Shown here: positions 53,543-61,633 of the stretch, in pieces
How positions within the stretch are numbered: the first letter of the stretch is position 1
Layout of the letters: each line of letters starts with the position of its first letter
DNA from: JAUWTJ01 sp965603015
GTDB taxonomy: Bacteria; Pseudomonadota; Alphaproteobacteria; M2410
Assembly (NCBI GenBank): GCA_965603015.1
Contig: CBFDBJ010000011.1
Span: forward strand, 1-62,214
Reading direction: 5' to 3'
DNA length: 62,214 bases
The notes under the pieces: generated by a model
The model's input: the letters and a program-made list of their open reading frames with translations, nothing else
Told to the model about the DNA's origin: nothing
Database searches by the model: none
Position numbers and translations under genes: made by a program

Positions 53543-53558
53543 ATCACTTTTTTGTGAT
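53543..53558. promoter_or_regulatory. Inverted repeat ATCAC-N6-GTGAT
   Basis: ATCAC (53543-53547), six T residues, GTGAT (53554-53558). It lies 36 bp further upstream of the FNR-type box. It could be a binding site for a second regulator, such as a substrate-responsive one, or a small hairpin. Weak evidence. Confidence 0.3.
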
Positions 53559-53688
53559 CCATGAACATGAAACAGGCGTGTCTTACTGGCCTTCAGGTGT
53601 TAGGTCGTATGCTGATTGTTGTTTGTTATAATGTTAACTCACAGTACGGACAAATGCATCGATAATCTGGTCTCAGATGCAATCGATA

Positions 53689-54972
53689 CTAAGATGCGGA
53701 AACATTGTCACGCACCCGAATGACCTCGCTGGTTGCGCGGTCCAGGTGCCTCAGCGTCGGAACAAGAAGAACGGTCGCAGCAACCAGAACTGTACAGACA
53801 AGCGTTGTCCCGATGAGCAAGGTTTCTATACCTAAAACATCCGCACCAAACCCGAGCAAAAGCGCATTCACCTGGGCAATGGCCCCACTCAACATAAAGA
53901 GCGACATGACCCGCCCGCGCACTTCATTCGGAACAATCTTCTGCACCAATGCGACGCCGCTTATGCTGGCGGCAGTCCAGGCCGCACCATTGACCAGATA
54001 GGCAAGTCCGGCCAGAGGAATGGATCGCGCGAGCCCGAAAGCAAGGTACGAAAGACCAAACAGAAAGGAGCCGATAACAAAGATCCGCCCGTGCCGGCGA
54101 ATGTCGCCCTTCCACGACATGAACCAGGACGCCCCCAGTGTCCCTACCCCCCAGGTCGCAGCAAGCAATCCGTATTGACCCGGTGCCAGACCCAGAACAT
54201 CTCCGGCCCATTTTGCAATGAGCCCGTGGAAAAGTGCAAATCCGAAAGCGCCGGTGATAAATCCGAGCAGAATAATCCAGAGAATAACACTCTGCCCCCG
54301 CACATAGGAAATACCAGAGTGGATTGTCACCCAGACGGGTTCATGTCTAGCGGCGCGCGGCGCACCGCGATAGCGCAGCATCATCAAGGCCACGAGAATG
54401 CCGACATTCCCCAGTGTGCTGACCAGGTAGGCGCCCCCGGGGCCGATGCCATCAATCACAAAACCGGCAAGGATCGGAGTCACAGCAAAACTTCCCATCA
54501 TGGCTGCGGTTGTCAGGGCAACCGCATTGGGAATATGGCGTTCGGGAACCAGTTCCGGAATGAGGGCCTGACGGATTGGCGCATCGATTGACCCGGCGGC
54601 CGCGCCGATAAAGATCAGGAGGAAGATCACCGGCAAAGACGTGAACCCCATGACCACCATCAGTCCAAGGGTTGCCGCAACGACAAGGGCGACGATTTCG
54701 GTTACAAAGAGAAGTTTGCGCCTGTCCATCCGGTCAGCGAGTGCGCCGCCGTAGAGCCCGAAGAGAAGCGTCGCCAGACCGCGAACGGCCCCGAGGCCGC
54801 CCAGGATCCACGCCGATCCGGTGATCGAATAGATCAGCCACATCTGCGCGTAGTACTGAAAAGCAAGCGTGCCTGAGGCGAACACCATCCCGATCCACAG
54901 GACCCGAAAGTCGCGATGATAGAGCGCCGGAAAGCGCACGCGTTCGGGACCTGCCGGCTCGGGACTACTCAT
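53689..54972 (-). CDS. MFS transporter (EntS-like, MFS_3)
   Basis: A 427-aa major-facilitator permease with about 12 helices. The early loop GGALADRMDRRKLLFVTE (about 80-98) is the MFS motif A, and the second half repeats with WFMSWKGDIRRHGRI and RGRVMSLF. The MFS_3 family includes exporters of siderophores and drugs. The ATG at 54972 is preceded by GGAG inside the end of alpha3, 8 nt from that stop, so both form one operon. Likely substrate export or uptake for the alpha3 pathway; direction and substrate are unknown. It ends 279 bp before alpha2, leaving that promoter region free. Confidence 0.85.
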   Translation of the reverse strand: MSSPEPAGPERVRFPALYHRDFRVLWIGMVFASGTLAFQYYAQMWLIYSITGSAWILGGLGAVRGLATLLFGLYGGALADRMDRRKLLFVTEIVALVVAATLGLMVVMGFTSLPVIFLLIFIGAAAGSIDAPIRQALIPELVPERHIPNAVALTTAAMMGSFAVTPILAGFVIDGIGPGGAYLVSTLGNVGILVALMMLRYRGAPRAARHEPVWVTIHSGISYVRGQSVILWIILLGFITGAFGFALFHGLIAKWAGDVLGLAPGQYGLLAATWGVGTLGASWFMSWKGDIRRHGRIFVIGSFLFGLSYLAFGLARSIPLAGLAYLVNGAAWTAASISGVALVQKIVPNEVRGRVMSLFMLSGAIAQVNALLLGFGADVLGIETLLIGTTLVCTVLVAATVLLVPTLRHLDRATSEVIRVRDNVSAS

Positions 54973-54980
54973 AAACCAGG

Positions 54981-57818
54981 TTACTCCGCAGCGACACGCT
55001 CGGCAGCGGCCAGTTCGAAGTCGCACCTGACCCATCGATCAATCGGGACCGGCTGCCACCCGAGGAAGGAAAAATTGAGATGACCATAGCCACCGGAAAA
55101 GCCGCTCCACTTGACCATGCCAGGTTCTATCTCGTTGGCCCCGCTCCAGTCCTTGTACTGTAGCGGCTCCCAGCCATTATATGAAATGATCTGGCCCGGC
55201 TTGACGTTGGGCGCGATCTTTGCCCGGGAGGAGAACTCGCTGACATCGTTGAAGATCCGGATCAGATCATCATCCTTTACGCCTCTTGCCTTCGCGTCAT
55301 CAGGATTGATCATCACATTCGGTGACCCGCGGTGTGTCCCGAGCACCGTCTTGTTCATATGGTTCATGGAATGGACCGACCAGCGATTGTGACCAGAGGT
55401 GAGCCCCATGGGATAGTCTCCGCCCATCGACGGGTTTGGTTTGTGGGTTGGCAACTGCTCGCCGGCTTCAAGAAACCATTCATGGTCGATGTAGAACTGG
55501 GCGCGTCTCGCGTAGGCCGGATAGGGATCGCCATTTTCCACATGATTGCGGAACGGGGTATGCGGCTTGTTGGTTTCAAAGGGCGATGCCTGGGTCAAGG
55601 CCCCCGGCATCATGCCCCAGTCAATAAAGCGAACGAATCCGGTCTCGCGAAGGGTCTCAAGTGTCGTCCCTTCCGGCAAGGTTCCGGCAAGTACTGAGTC
55701 GCGAACCTGCTCATCTGCAACAATTTCCTCATTGGCGTAATAGCCGTTCATTGTGAACTTGCCGACGAGTTCATCATACGCATGCATCTTGCCTTCCGGA
55801 TCTTCAAACCTCTCCAGCCCCCTTTCCTTCGCACGCTCTTCAATAGCGCCAAGAAGTTCCGAAAAGATCAGCCATTCGCTCTTGGCTTCCCCGGCTGGCT
55901 CAACAACCTTGTCGGCAAGCGTAAGGTTCATCACCTGGGGACCGGTAATGGCGAAGTTGACCTTTTCATAGTGCTGTGCCGCAGGAAGGAAGTAATCGGA
56001 GTACATCGCCGTGGTCGACAGTCTGAAATCAATATCGACAATGGTCTTCAGTTTGGGCCAGAGGGTTTCCATGAGAACCTTTTTGCCACCTCTGGAGCGC
56101 CGGACCATATTGCCGCCGCACTCAATCAGGACCTGGGGAACCTCATCCTGGCGCGGATGATCAAGACCGGCCCACCACCCCTTCTTGAGGGCTTCATTAA
56201 AATAGTCATCAAAGGATCTTGGCAAAGACGTGTCGCCCCACTCACGGGTGTTCCACCGTTCGGCATATTCCGACTGATAGTACCACCAGAAGGCCGGGAC
56301 CGAATTTGCCGCCATTGGCGCTTCTTCATTTGACGGTGGTACAAAATCACCAAGCAGGCCGCGCGTTCCCTTGGTCAGTTCGAGCATGGCCAGTTCCGTT
56401 GTCATGGTCGGGTCAAGTTGCTTGATAAAGTCAACCGCCTCTTCGCGCGAATTCAGAACCTGTTCAGCGGCCATCAAACCGGGCTTGTTCTTGCCCATGG
56501 CGAGCTGCGATCCGTCCATCAGCGCTGCCGCCCAGCACCGAATTCCGGTGCCCTCTCGGCCCCAGTTTCCGGTCACACCGATGACCAGGCACATGGCGCG
56601 TTCGATAAGGTCGCCGTGATAAATCTTGCAGGCGTTCATGCCGTGCATGATCGTGGTACGCTTGGCCGCCATCTTGCGCGCCAGCAACCGAACGGTATCC
56701 GGGTGGACGCCGGTAATCTCCTGCTGCAGCTCCGGTGTGTAGTTCTTGTCGACGTGCTCGCGCAGAAGATCGCAGACCGGCCTTACCAGCACTGCTTTTC
56801 CATCGGCCAGCGAGACGTTGTAGGCACCGGAGAGTGCGGCCTTCATGCCGTTCAGTTTGAGATTGCCGCGACTGGCCCGCACCGGGCCCTCTGCAGGATC
56901 CCATTGGTATAACTGATCCTCGCGGCCCTCAGGGGCCATGTCAATTTCACGCAGGTAACGCCCGGTATCGGTGCGCACCAGAAGAGAAAGGTCGGTTTGC
57001 TCCCTGATGAATTCCCAGTCGGCAATATCCTCTTCCAATACGACCTGAACAATCGAAAGCGCAAACGCTGCATCGGTCGTGCCGTTGATTGTTATCTGAT
57101 AATCCGCATGGGTGTGCGATGGATTGATGTCGGGAGAGATATTGAAGATTTCAGCACCGTTGTACCGGGCTTCAGAAACGAAATGATAGAACGGTATGCG
57201 TGTGAAAACCGGATTGGAATGCCAGAACAGGATGACCTCCGCCAGGAACCAATCATCCGCAGAGCTCTCGATCTGCATCTTGCCGTAAGTCAGATAAACA
57301 CCGGGATTGAAATCTCCAATGGAGCCGTTGAGATCCATGGAGAAGCCGCCAAGCGCATCGAAAAAACGCGAGGTCGGGCCTACGACTGCCGTTTCCGGTG
57401 TCCCATCGCGCACAACAGAGCGCGGCCCATGAACTTCGATGGCATCAAGAATATCATCCGCTATTTCGCCAAGAGCCTGATCCCATGTGATGCGCTCCCA
57501 CTCGCCCGCACCGCGCTCGCCAACCCGCTTGAGCGGATACATGGCCCGGTCCGGGCCATTGAGCGACTGGTTCCAACACGTACCCTGCATGCACCCCATT
57601 GGATTGTAATCAGGGATATCTGGATTGATGTTCGGCAGCGTGCCTGAAGGTTCTTCACGCACGATCTTGCCGTCCTTGACAAAGACGCGCATCGGGCAGT
57701 TTCCAGGATAACAGTCTGCGCAGTGCGTCCCCCACTTGACTTCATCAAATGTGATATTTTCTCTGTATCTGTCGTTTGAAGGAGAGGAGGCTGTGCGATC
57801 TTTTCTGATTGTTGACAT
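54981..57818 (-). CDS. Type II DMSO reductase family molybdoenzyme, alpha subunit (alpha3)
   Basis: A 945-aa molybdopterin catalytic subunit. The FS0 motif is H-x3-C-x4-C-x34-C (HCADCYPGNC ... MGCMQG). The predicted Mo-ligand Asp is in DLNGSIGDFNPG. Then LFWHSNPVFTRIPFYHF, KRTTIMHGMNACKIYHGDLIERA, GNWGREGTGIRCWA, ECGGNMVRRSRGGKK. It is nearly collinear with alpha2, so the two come from a recent duplication. No beta subunit or chaperone gene accompanies it, only an MFS gene. No twin-Arg leader is seen. The start is ATG 57818; ATG 57857 would add 13 residues (MTTPFFSQGSRLT). It may borrow a beta subunit from a neighbouring complex. Confidence 0.88.
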   Translation of the reverse strand: MSTIRKDRTASSPSNDRYRENITFDEVKWGTHCADCYPGNCPMRVFVKDGKIVREEPSGTLPNINPDIPDYNPMGCMQGTCWNQSLNGPDRAMYPLKRVGERGAGEWERITWDQALGEIADDILDAIEVHGPRSVVRDGTPETAVVGPTSRFFDALGGFSMDLNGSIGDFNPGVYLTYGKMQIESSADDWFLAEVILFWHSNPVFTRIPFYHFVSEARYNGAEIFNISPDINPSHTHADYQITINGTTDAAFALSIVQVVLEEDIADWEFIREQTDLSLLVRTDTGRYLREIDMAPEGREDQLYQWDPAEGPVRASRGNLKLNGMKAALSGAYNVSLADGKAVLVRPVCDLLREHVDKNYTPELQQEITGVHPDTVRLLARKMAAKRTTIMHGMNACKIYHGDLIERAMCLVIGVTGNWGREGTGIRCWAAALMDGSQLAMGKNKPGLMAAEQVLNSREEAVDFIKQLDPTMTTELAMLELTKGTRGLLGDFVPPSNEEAPMAANSVPAFWWYYQSEYAERWNTREWGDTSLPRSFDDYFNEALKKGWWAGLDHPRQDEVPQVLIECGGNMVRRSRGGKKVLMETLWPKLKTIVDIDFRLSTTAMYSDYFLPAAQHYEKVNFAITGPQVMNLTLADKVVEPAGEAKSEWLIFSELLGAIEERAKERGLERFEDPEGKMHAYDELVGKFTMNGYYANEEIVADEQVRDSVLAGTLPEGTTLETLRETGFVRFIDWGMMPGALTQASPFETNKPHTPFRNHVENGDPYPAYARRAQFYIDHEWFLEAGEQLPTHKPNPSMGGDYPMGLTSGHNRWSVHSMNHMNKTVLGTHRGSPNVMINPDDAKARGVKDDDLIRIFNDVSEFSSRAKIAPNVKPGQIISYNGWEPLQYKDWSGANEIEPGMVKWSGFSGGYGHLNFSFLGWQPVPIDRWVRCDFELAAAERVAAE

Positions 57819-58171
57819 GGTCAATCTCGATCCCTGGCTGAAAAACGGTGTTGTCATGCAAAACTTTGAATCACCGTCAGTCTAGGCCTCTCCTGCGATC
57901 CAGGGGAAGAACCAATTCGGCAAAAGTCTGACCTTTAAGTCCCTAATGCCTCATTCGTCACATCTGTCTGTACTCGGCCTTTCAGTTCATTGTAATAAGA
58001 AAAGAAAGCATTTGAATTCGAACGGAATCAGCTACTCAGTAGCAAGATTGTTTGCATGGCGATAAAACTTCGATACTGTTATGGACGACCTTGAGGGTCC
58101 GCAGATCCTCTCGAGGTGAACCGGACGCAAGAAGTTGCATTCACAGGCCGCCGTTCAATGGAGTTCAGTCA
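57819..58171. other. Divergent promoter region between alpha3 and the second chaperone
   Basis: About 350 bp separating leftward alpha3 from the rightward chaperone-alpha4-beta operon. An ATTTGAATTCGAA stretch (about 58011-58023) is partly symmetric. I found no TTGAN-N4-NTCAA box here, unlike upstream of alpha2, so these two operons may be controlled differently. No gene is supported. Confidence 0.4.
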
Positions 58172-58810
58172 ATGCTTGCCAGGGAACAATCGAACAGTCC
58201 ACGTGCAGTGATGTACCAGCTGCTGGAGCAACCTTTTATATTCCCGGGTGCCGGACTTACAGAAACCTTCATCTCAGGTGAATGGCAAGACAAACTGGGG
58301 CATTGCGCAGCACAGACAGGGTTTGATCTACCACCCGAATCAAGCCTTCGACTAACAACCGGAACCAGGGAATACGAGGTTGAATTTATCAGTCTCTTTG
58401 AAGTTGGGATGGGCGGTGCGCCCTGCCCGCTCCACAGCGGCCACTATGTTCGGGACCGCATGAAGACGATGGAAGAAACCCTGCGGTTCTATCGGTTTTT
58501 CAATTATCAACCGGACCGATCGGCTGATCGGTTCCCTGATCACATCAATTTTGAACTGCAGTTCATGGCTCTTTTGGCTGATACCGGCGACAGAGCCGCG
58601 TTGTCGGGGGGCGACATGATGTCGCCGCTGCTGGCACAGAGGGACTTCATCGTTCGGCATCTGGTCTCCTGGCTACCTGAGATGAGCCGGTTGATTGATG
58701 AACGAACGAATATTGATTTCTTCAAACAGGCAGGTCGCGTGTTGAAAGATTTTGTGGTTCAGGACAGCGAAAAACTGGAATTCCAGACGAGTGAAATGGA
58801 ACCAGCCTGA
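58172..58810 (+). CDS. TorD/DmsD-family molybdoenzyme chaperone (second copy)
   Basis: A 212-aa helical assembly chaperone. Matching family positions include AVMYQLLEQPFIFPG (about 12-26), YEVEFISLFEVGMGG (about 70-84), RDRMKTMEETLRFYRFFNY, and FPDHINFELQFMALLAD (about 123-139). It is a paralogue of the leftward chaperone with low overall identity. The ATG at 58172 has GGAG 8 nt upstream; the in-frame start at 58052 adds 40 unlikely residues. It lies 29 bp before alpha4 and should be dedicated to it. Confidence 0.82.
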   Translation: MLAREQSNSPRAVMYQLLEQPFIFPGAGLTETFISGEWQDKLGHCAAQTGFDLPPESSLRLTTGTREYEVEFISLFEVGMGGAPCPLHSGHYVRDRMKTMEETLRFYRFFNYQPDRSADRFPDHINFELQFMALLADTGDRAALSGGDMMSPLLAQRDFIVRHLVSWLPEMSRLIDERTNIDFFKQAGRVLKDFVVQDSEKLEFQTSEMEPA

Positions 58811-58839
58811 CTTAAACTATAATCCAGGGAGACAACCCA

Positions 58840-61614
58840 ATGAGCAAGAACGCAGAAACGGGTACCTATCGCGGTATTGATGACATCTATCGCGAAAACT
58901 GGAAATGGGACAAGGTCACCTGGGCGTCCCACTGTATTGATTGCTATCCGGGCAATTGCCCCATGCGGGTTTATGTCAAGGACGGCATCGCCTGGCGCGA
59001 GGAACCTGCTGCGGTTTTTCCTCAGATTGAAAAGGGCGTACCCGACCTCAATCCCATGGGTTGTCAGAAAGGGGCCGGCTGGACCCGCACCCTCTATGGC
59101 AAGGAACGGGTGCTTTACCCTCTGAAGCGCGTTGGCGAACGAGGCGAAGGCAAGTGGGAACGGGTCACCTGGGATCAGGCAGCGACCGAGATTGCCGACG
59201 CTGTCCTTGATGCCGTTGAGGAAAAAGGACCTGAGTCGGTGATCGCTCCGTCTGGGTGCAATATGCACACCTGGGGCCTGTTGGGTCGACCACTCTACAT
59301 GGGGGGTATTGGCGGACTGACGATGGATGTCAACGCCGAGATGAACGACTTTGCGCCAGGTCACTATCTGACTTACGGAGCATTTGATCCGGTCTCGAGC
59401 ATCGACGACTGGTTCCATGCCGGCGTGATCCTGATCTGGCATGCCAATCCGGTCTATACCCGCATCCCGCATTATCACTTCATTGCCGAAGCCCGCTACA
59501 AGGGCGCGGAAGTCTACACAATCGCTCCGGATGCCTCCCCATCGGCGGTGCATGCTGATTATCACTACGGGCTGGTCCCCGGCAGCGATGCGGCGTTTTC
59601 GCTGTCCATGGCACAGGTTGTCGTCGAGGAAGGTCTGGTCGATGAAAAGTTTGCGCGCGAACAAACCGATCTGCCTCTCCTGATGAATCCTGAAACCAAA
59701 TTCTATCTCAGGGAATCCGAGATGGTCGATGGCGGTTCAGACGAACAATTTTATGTTTGGGATCTGAAAACCAAGGCTGCGGTCAAGGCACCGAGGGGAA
59801 CGCTCTTTTGGGGCGATGTGGAACCTGCGCTCACCGGGAACTTTTCTGTCACCACCAGCGCCGGGGCAGTGGAATTGCAAACGGTGCTGACCGCGATGCT
59901 GCCCAGGCTGGATGACTACAAGCCGGAGCTGGCGACGAAGATTTGCAATATTCACCCCGACGCCATTCGAGACCTTGCGCGCAAGATTGCCTCCCGGCGC
60001 ACCAAAGTCATCTGTTCGCTTTCAAATGCAGGGAAGCACTATCACGGCGACCTCATGGAACGCGCCCAGCTCCTGCTCTTCGGTCTGACGGGAAACTGGG
60101 GCAAGCAGGGCACCGGCGTGCAAGCCTGGACGGGCGCGTTTTTTGACGGCGCGATGACCCTTGTCGCCAAACAGTCGAAGGGGCCTGCCGAGCTTGCCAT
60201 GATGCTCGACATGATTGACGCCGGTAACGCGGCGGCCCGTGAGAAGGACCCAACCCTGACCGAAGCGATGATCAAGATTGAAGCGGCCAAGAACTCAGAC
60301 AATGGCGGAATGGTACCGCCTGTCTTCTTCTGGTATCGCCATGCCGGGTGCAAGGACAGCTGGCAGAAGAAGGAATGGCACGACCCTTCGATGGAGCGTC
60401 CCTTTGATGAGTACTTCCAGGAAGCGGTGGAAAAAGACTGGTGGGCTGGTCAAGACTTTCCACGTGAAGAACAAACGCCGCGCGTCCTGATCGAATGCGG
60501 CGGCAATGTCCTGAGGCGCACCAGAGGTGGCAGCAAGATGCTGTTCGAACACTTGTGGCCGGAACTCAACATGATTGTATCACTCGATATCCGCATGAGT
60601 GCGACCGGGCTGCATTCCGACTTTGTCCTGCCGATCGCCAATCAGTATGAAAAAATCGGTTTTGGCATCCCCAGCACCCATACGATGAACCTGACCTTTT
60701 GTGATCGGGCGATCGAGCCGCCGGGCGAAGCGGTCAACGAGTATGAAGCCTTCAGGCGACTGTCGGAGAAGCTGGAGGAAAGAGCAAAGGCGAGGAATTT
60801 CCAGCCCTATACGGACGCCCGGGGCGGAGAACATGATCTCACCGAGTGCCACACGAAATTCACCCGGAACGGACAGTTTCTGGACGAGGACATGATGGCT
60901 GATGAAATGATCCGGGATACAGCATTCCTGGGAGCCATTCCGTCCAACGCCAGTCTCGATGACCTCAGAGAGAAAGGATATTATCGCTGGGAAGGCCTCG
61001 GCATTGCGGTTCGGGCTCATTCACAGGCGACAGACCCTGCCCCGGACGAGACTTTCGCACCTTTCCGTAAGCATGTGGAAGGCGGAGAGCCCTGGCCAAC
61101 CCTGTCGCGTCGGGCGCAGTTCCTGATCGAGCATCCGTGGTTCATTGAGGCGGACGAGCATCTGCCCATCCACAAGGATCCTCCGCAAATCGGCGGCGAC
61201 TACCCGTTCCAGGTGGCAAGCGGGCATAACCGCTGGAGCATCCACTCGCTCAACACCGCGAACCATCTGATGTTGGAGACTCACAGAGGCGCACCGCACG
61301 TCGTGATAAATGATGAAGACGCTACACGCCTCGGCATTGAAGACAATGAAGAGATCAGGATCTTCAATGATCAGGGAGAGTATTTTGTTCCCGCCCTGAT
61401 TTCACCCAGCGCACAGCCTGGTCAGGTTGTCATGTACAACGGCTTTGACAATTATCAGTTCAAGGACTGGAAAGGCCCCAACGATGCCGAGCCGGGGATG
61501 GTCAAGTGGCTGCACATGGCAGGCGGCTATGGTCACCTTAAATACTATTCGATGAACTGGCAGCCCTGCGCAATTATGAGAAACACTCATGTTGGCATTG
61601 AAAAGATCAGCTAG
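58840..61614 (+). CDS. Type II DMSO reductase family molybdoenzyme, alpha subunit (alpha4)
   Basis: A 924-aa molybdopterin catalytic subunit with FS0 motif H-x3-C-x4-C-x34-C (HCIDCYPGNC ... MGCQKG). The predicted Mo-ligand Asp is in DVNAEMNDFAPG. Then LIWHANPVYTRIPHYHF, GNWGKQGTGVQAW, ECGGNVLRRTRGGSK, and a C-terminal dinucleotide-binding domain ending GYGHLKYYSMNWQP. No Tat leader (MSKNAETGTYRGIDD). An AGGGAG ribosome-binding site lies 7 nt before the ATG. Its beta gene follows 19 bp after the stop. This set (chaperone, alpha, beta) forms a complete complex, so it is the most likely of the four to work alone. Confidence 0.92.
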   Translation: MSKNAETGTYRGIDDIYRENWKWDKVTWASHCIDCYPGNCPMRVYVKDGIAWREEPAAVFPQIEKGVPDLNPMGCQKGAGWTRTLYGKERVLYPLKRVGERGEGKWERVTWDQAATEIADAVLDAVEEKGPESVIAPSGCNMHTWGLLGRPLYMGGIGGLTMDVNAEMNDFAPGHYLTYGAFDPVSSIDDWFHAGVILIWHANPVYTRIPHYHFIAEARYKGAEVYTIAPDASPSAVHADYHYGLVPGSDAAFSLSMAQVVVEEGLVDEKFAREQTDLPLLMNPETKFYLRESEMVDGGSDEQFYVWDLKTKAAVKAPRGTLFWGDVEPALTGNFSVTTSAGAVELQTVLTAMLPRLDDYKPELATKICNIHPDAIRDLARKIASRRTKVICSLSNAGKHYHGDLMERAQLLLFGLTGNWGKQGTGVQAWTGAFFDGAMTLVAKQSKGPAELAMMLDMIDAGNAAAREKDPTLTEAMIKIEAAKNSDNGGMVPPVFFWYRHAGCKDSWQKKEWHDPSMERPFDEYFQEAVEKDWWAGQDFPREEQTPRVLIECGGNVLRRTRGGSKMLFEHLWPELNMIVSLDIRMSATGLHSDFVLPIANQYEKIGFGIPSTHTMNLTFCDRAIEPPGEAVNEYEAFRRLSEKLEERAKARNFQPYTDARGGEHDLTECHTKFTRNGQFLDEDMMADEMIRDTAFLGAIPSNASLDDLREKGYYRWEGLGIAVRAHSQATDPAPDETFAPFRKHVEGGEPWPTLSRRAQFLIEHPWFIEADEHLPIHKDPPQIGGDYPFQVASGHNRWSIHSLNTANHLMLETHRGAPHVVINDEDATRLGIEDNEEIRIFNDQGEYFVPALISPSAQPGQVVMYNGFDNYQFKDWKGPNDAEPGMVKWLHMAGGYGHLKYYSMNWQPCAIMRNTHVGIEKIS

Positions 61615-61633
61615 CTAAAAGGAGTAAACGATT

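Noticed and set aside
57860..58171. FNR-type box in the divergent alpha3/chaperone region
   Set aside because: The TTGAATCACCGTCAG stretch near 57866 and TTTGAATTCGAA near 58012 do not fit the TTGAN-N4-NTCAA symmetry on checking.
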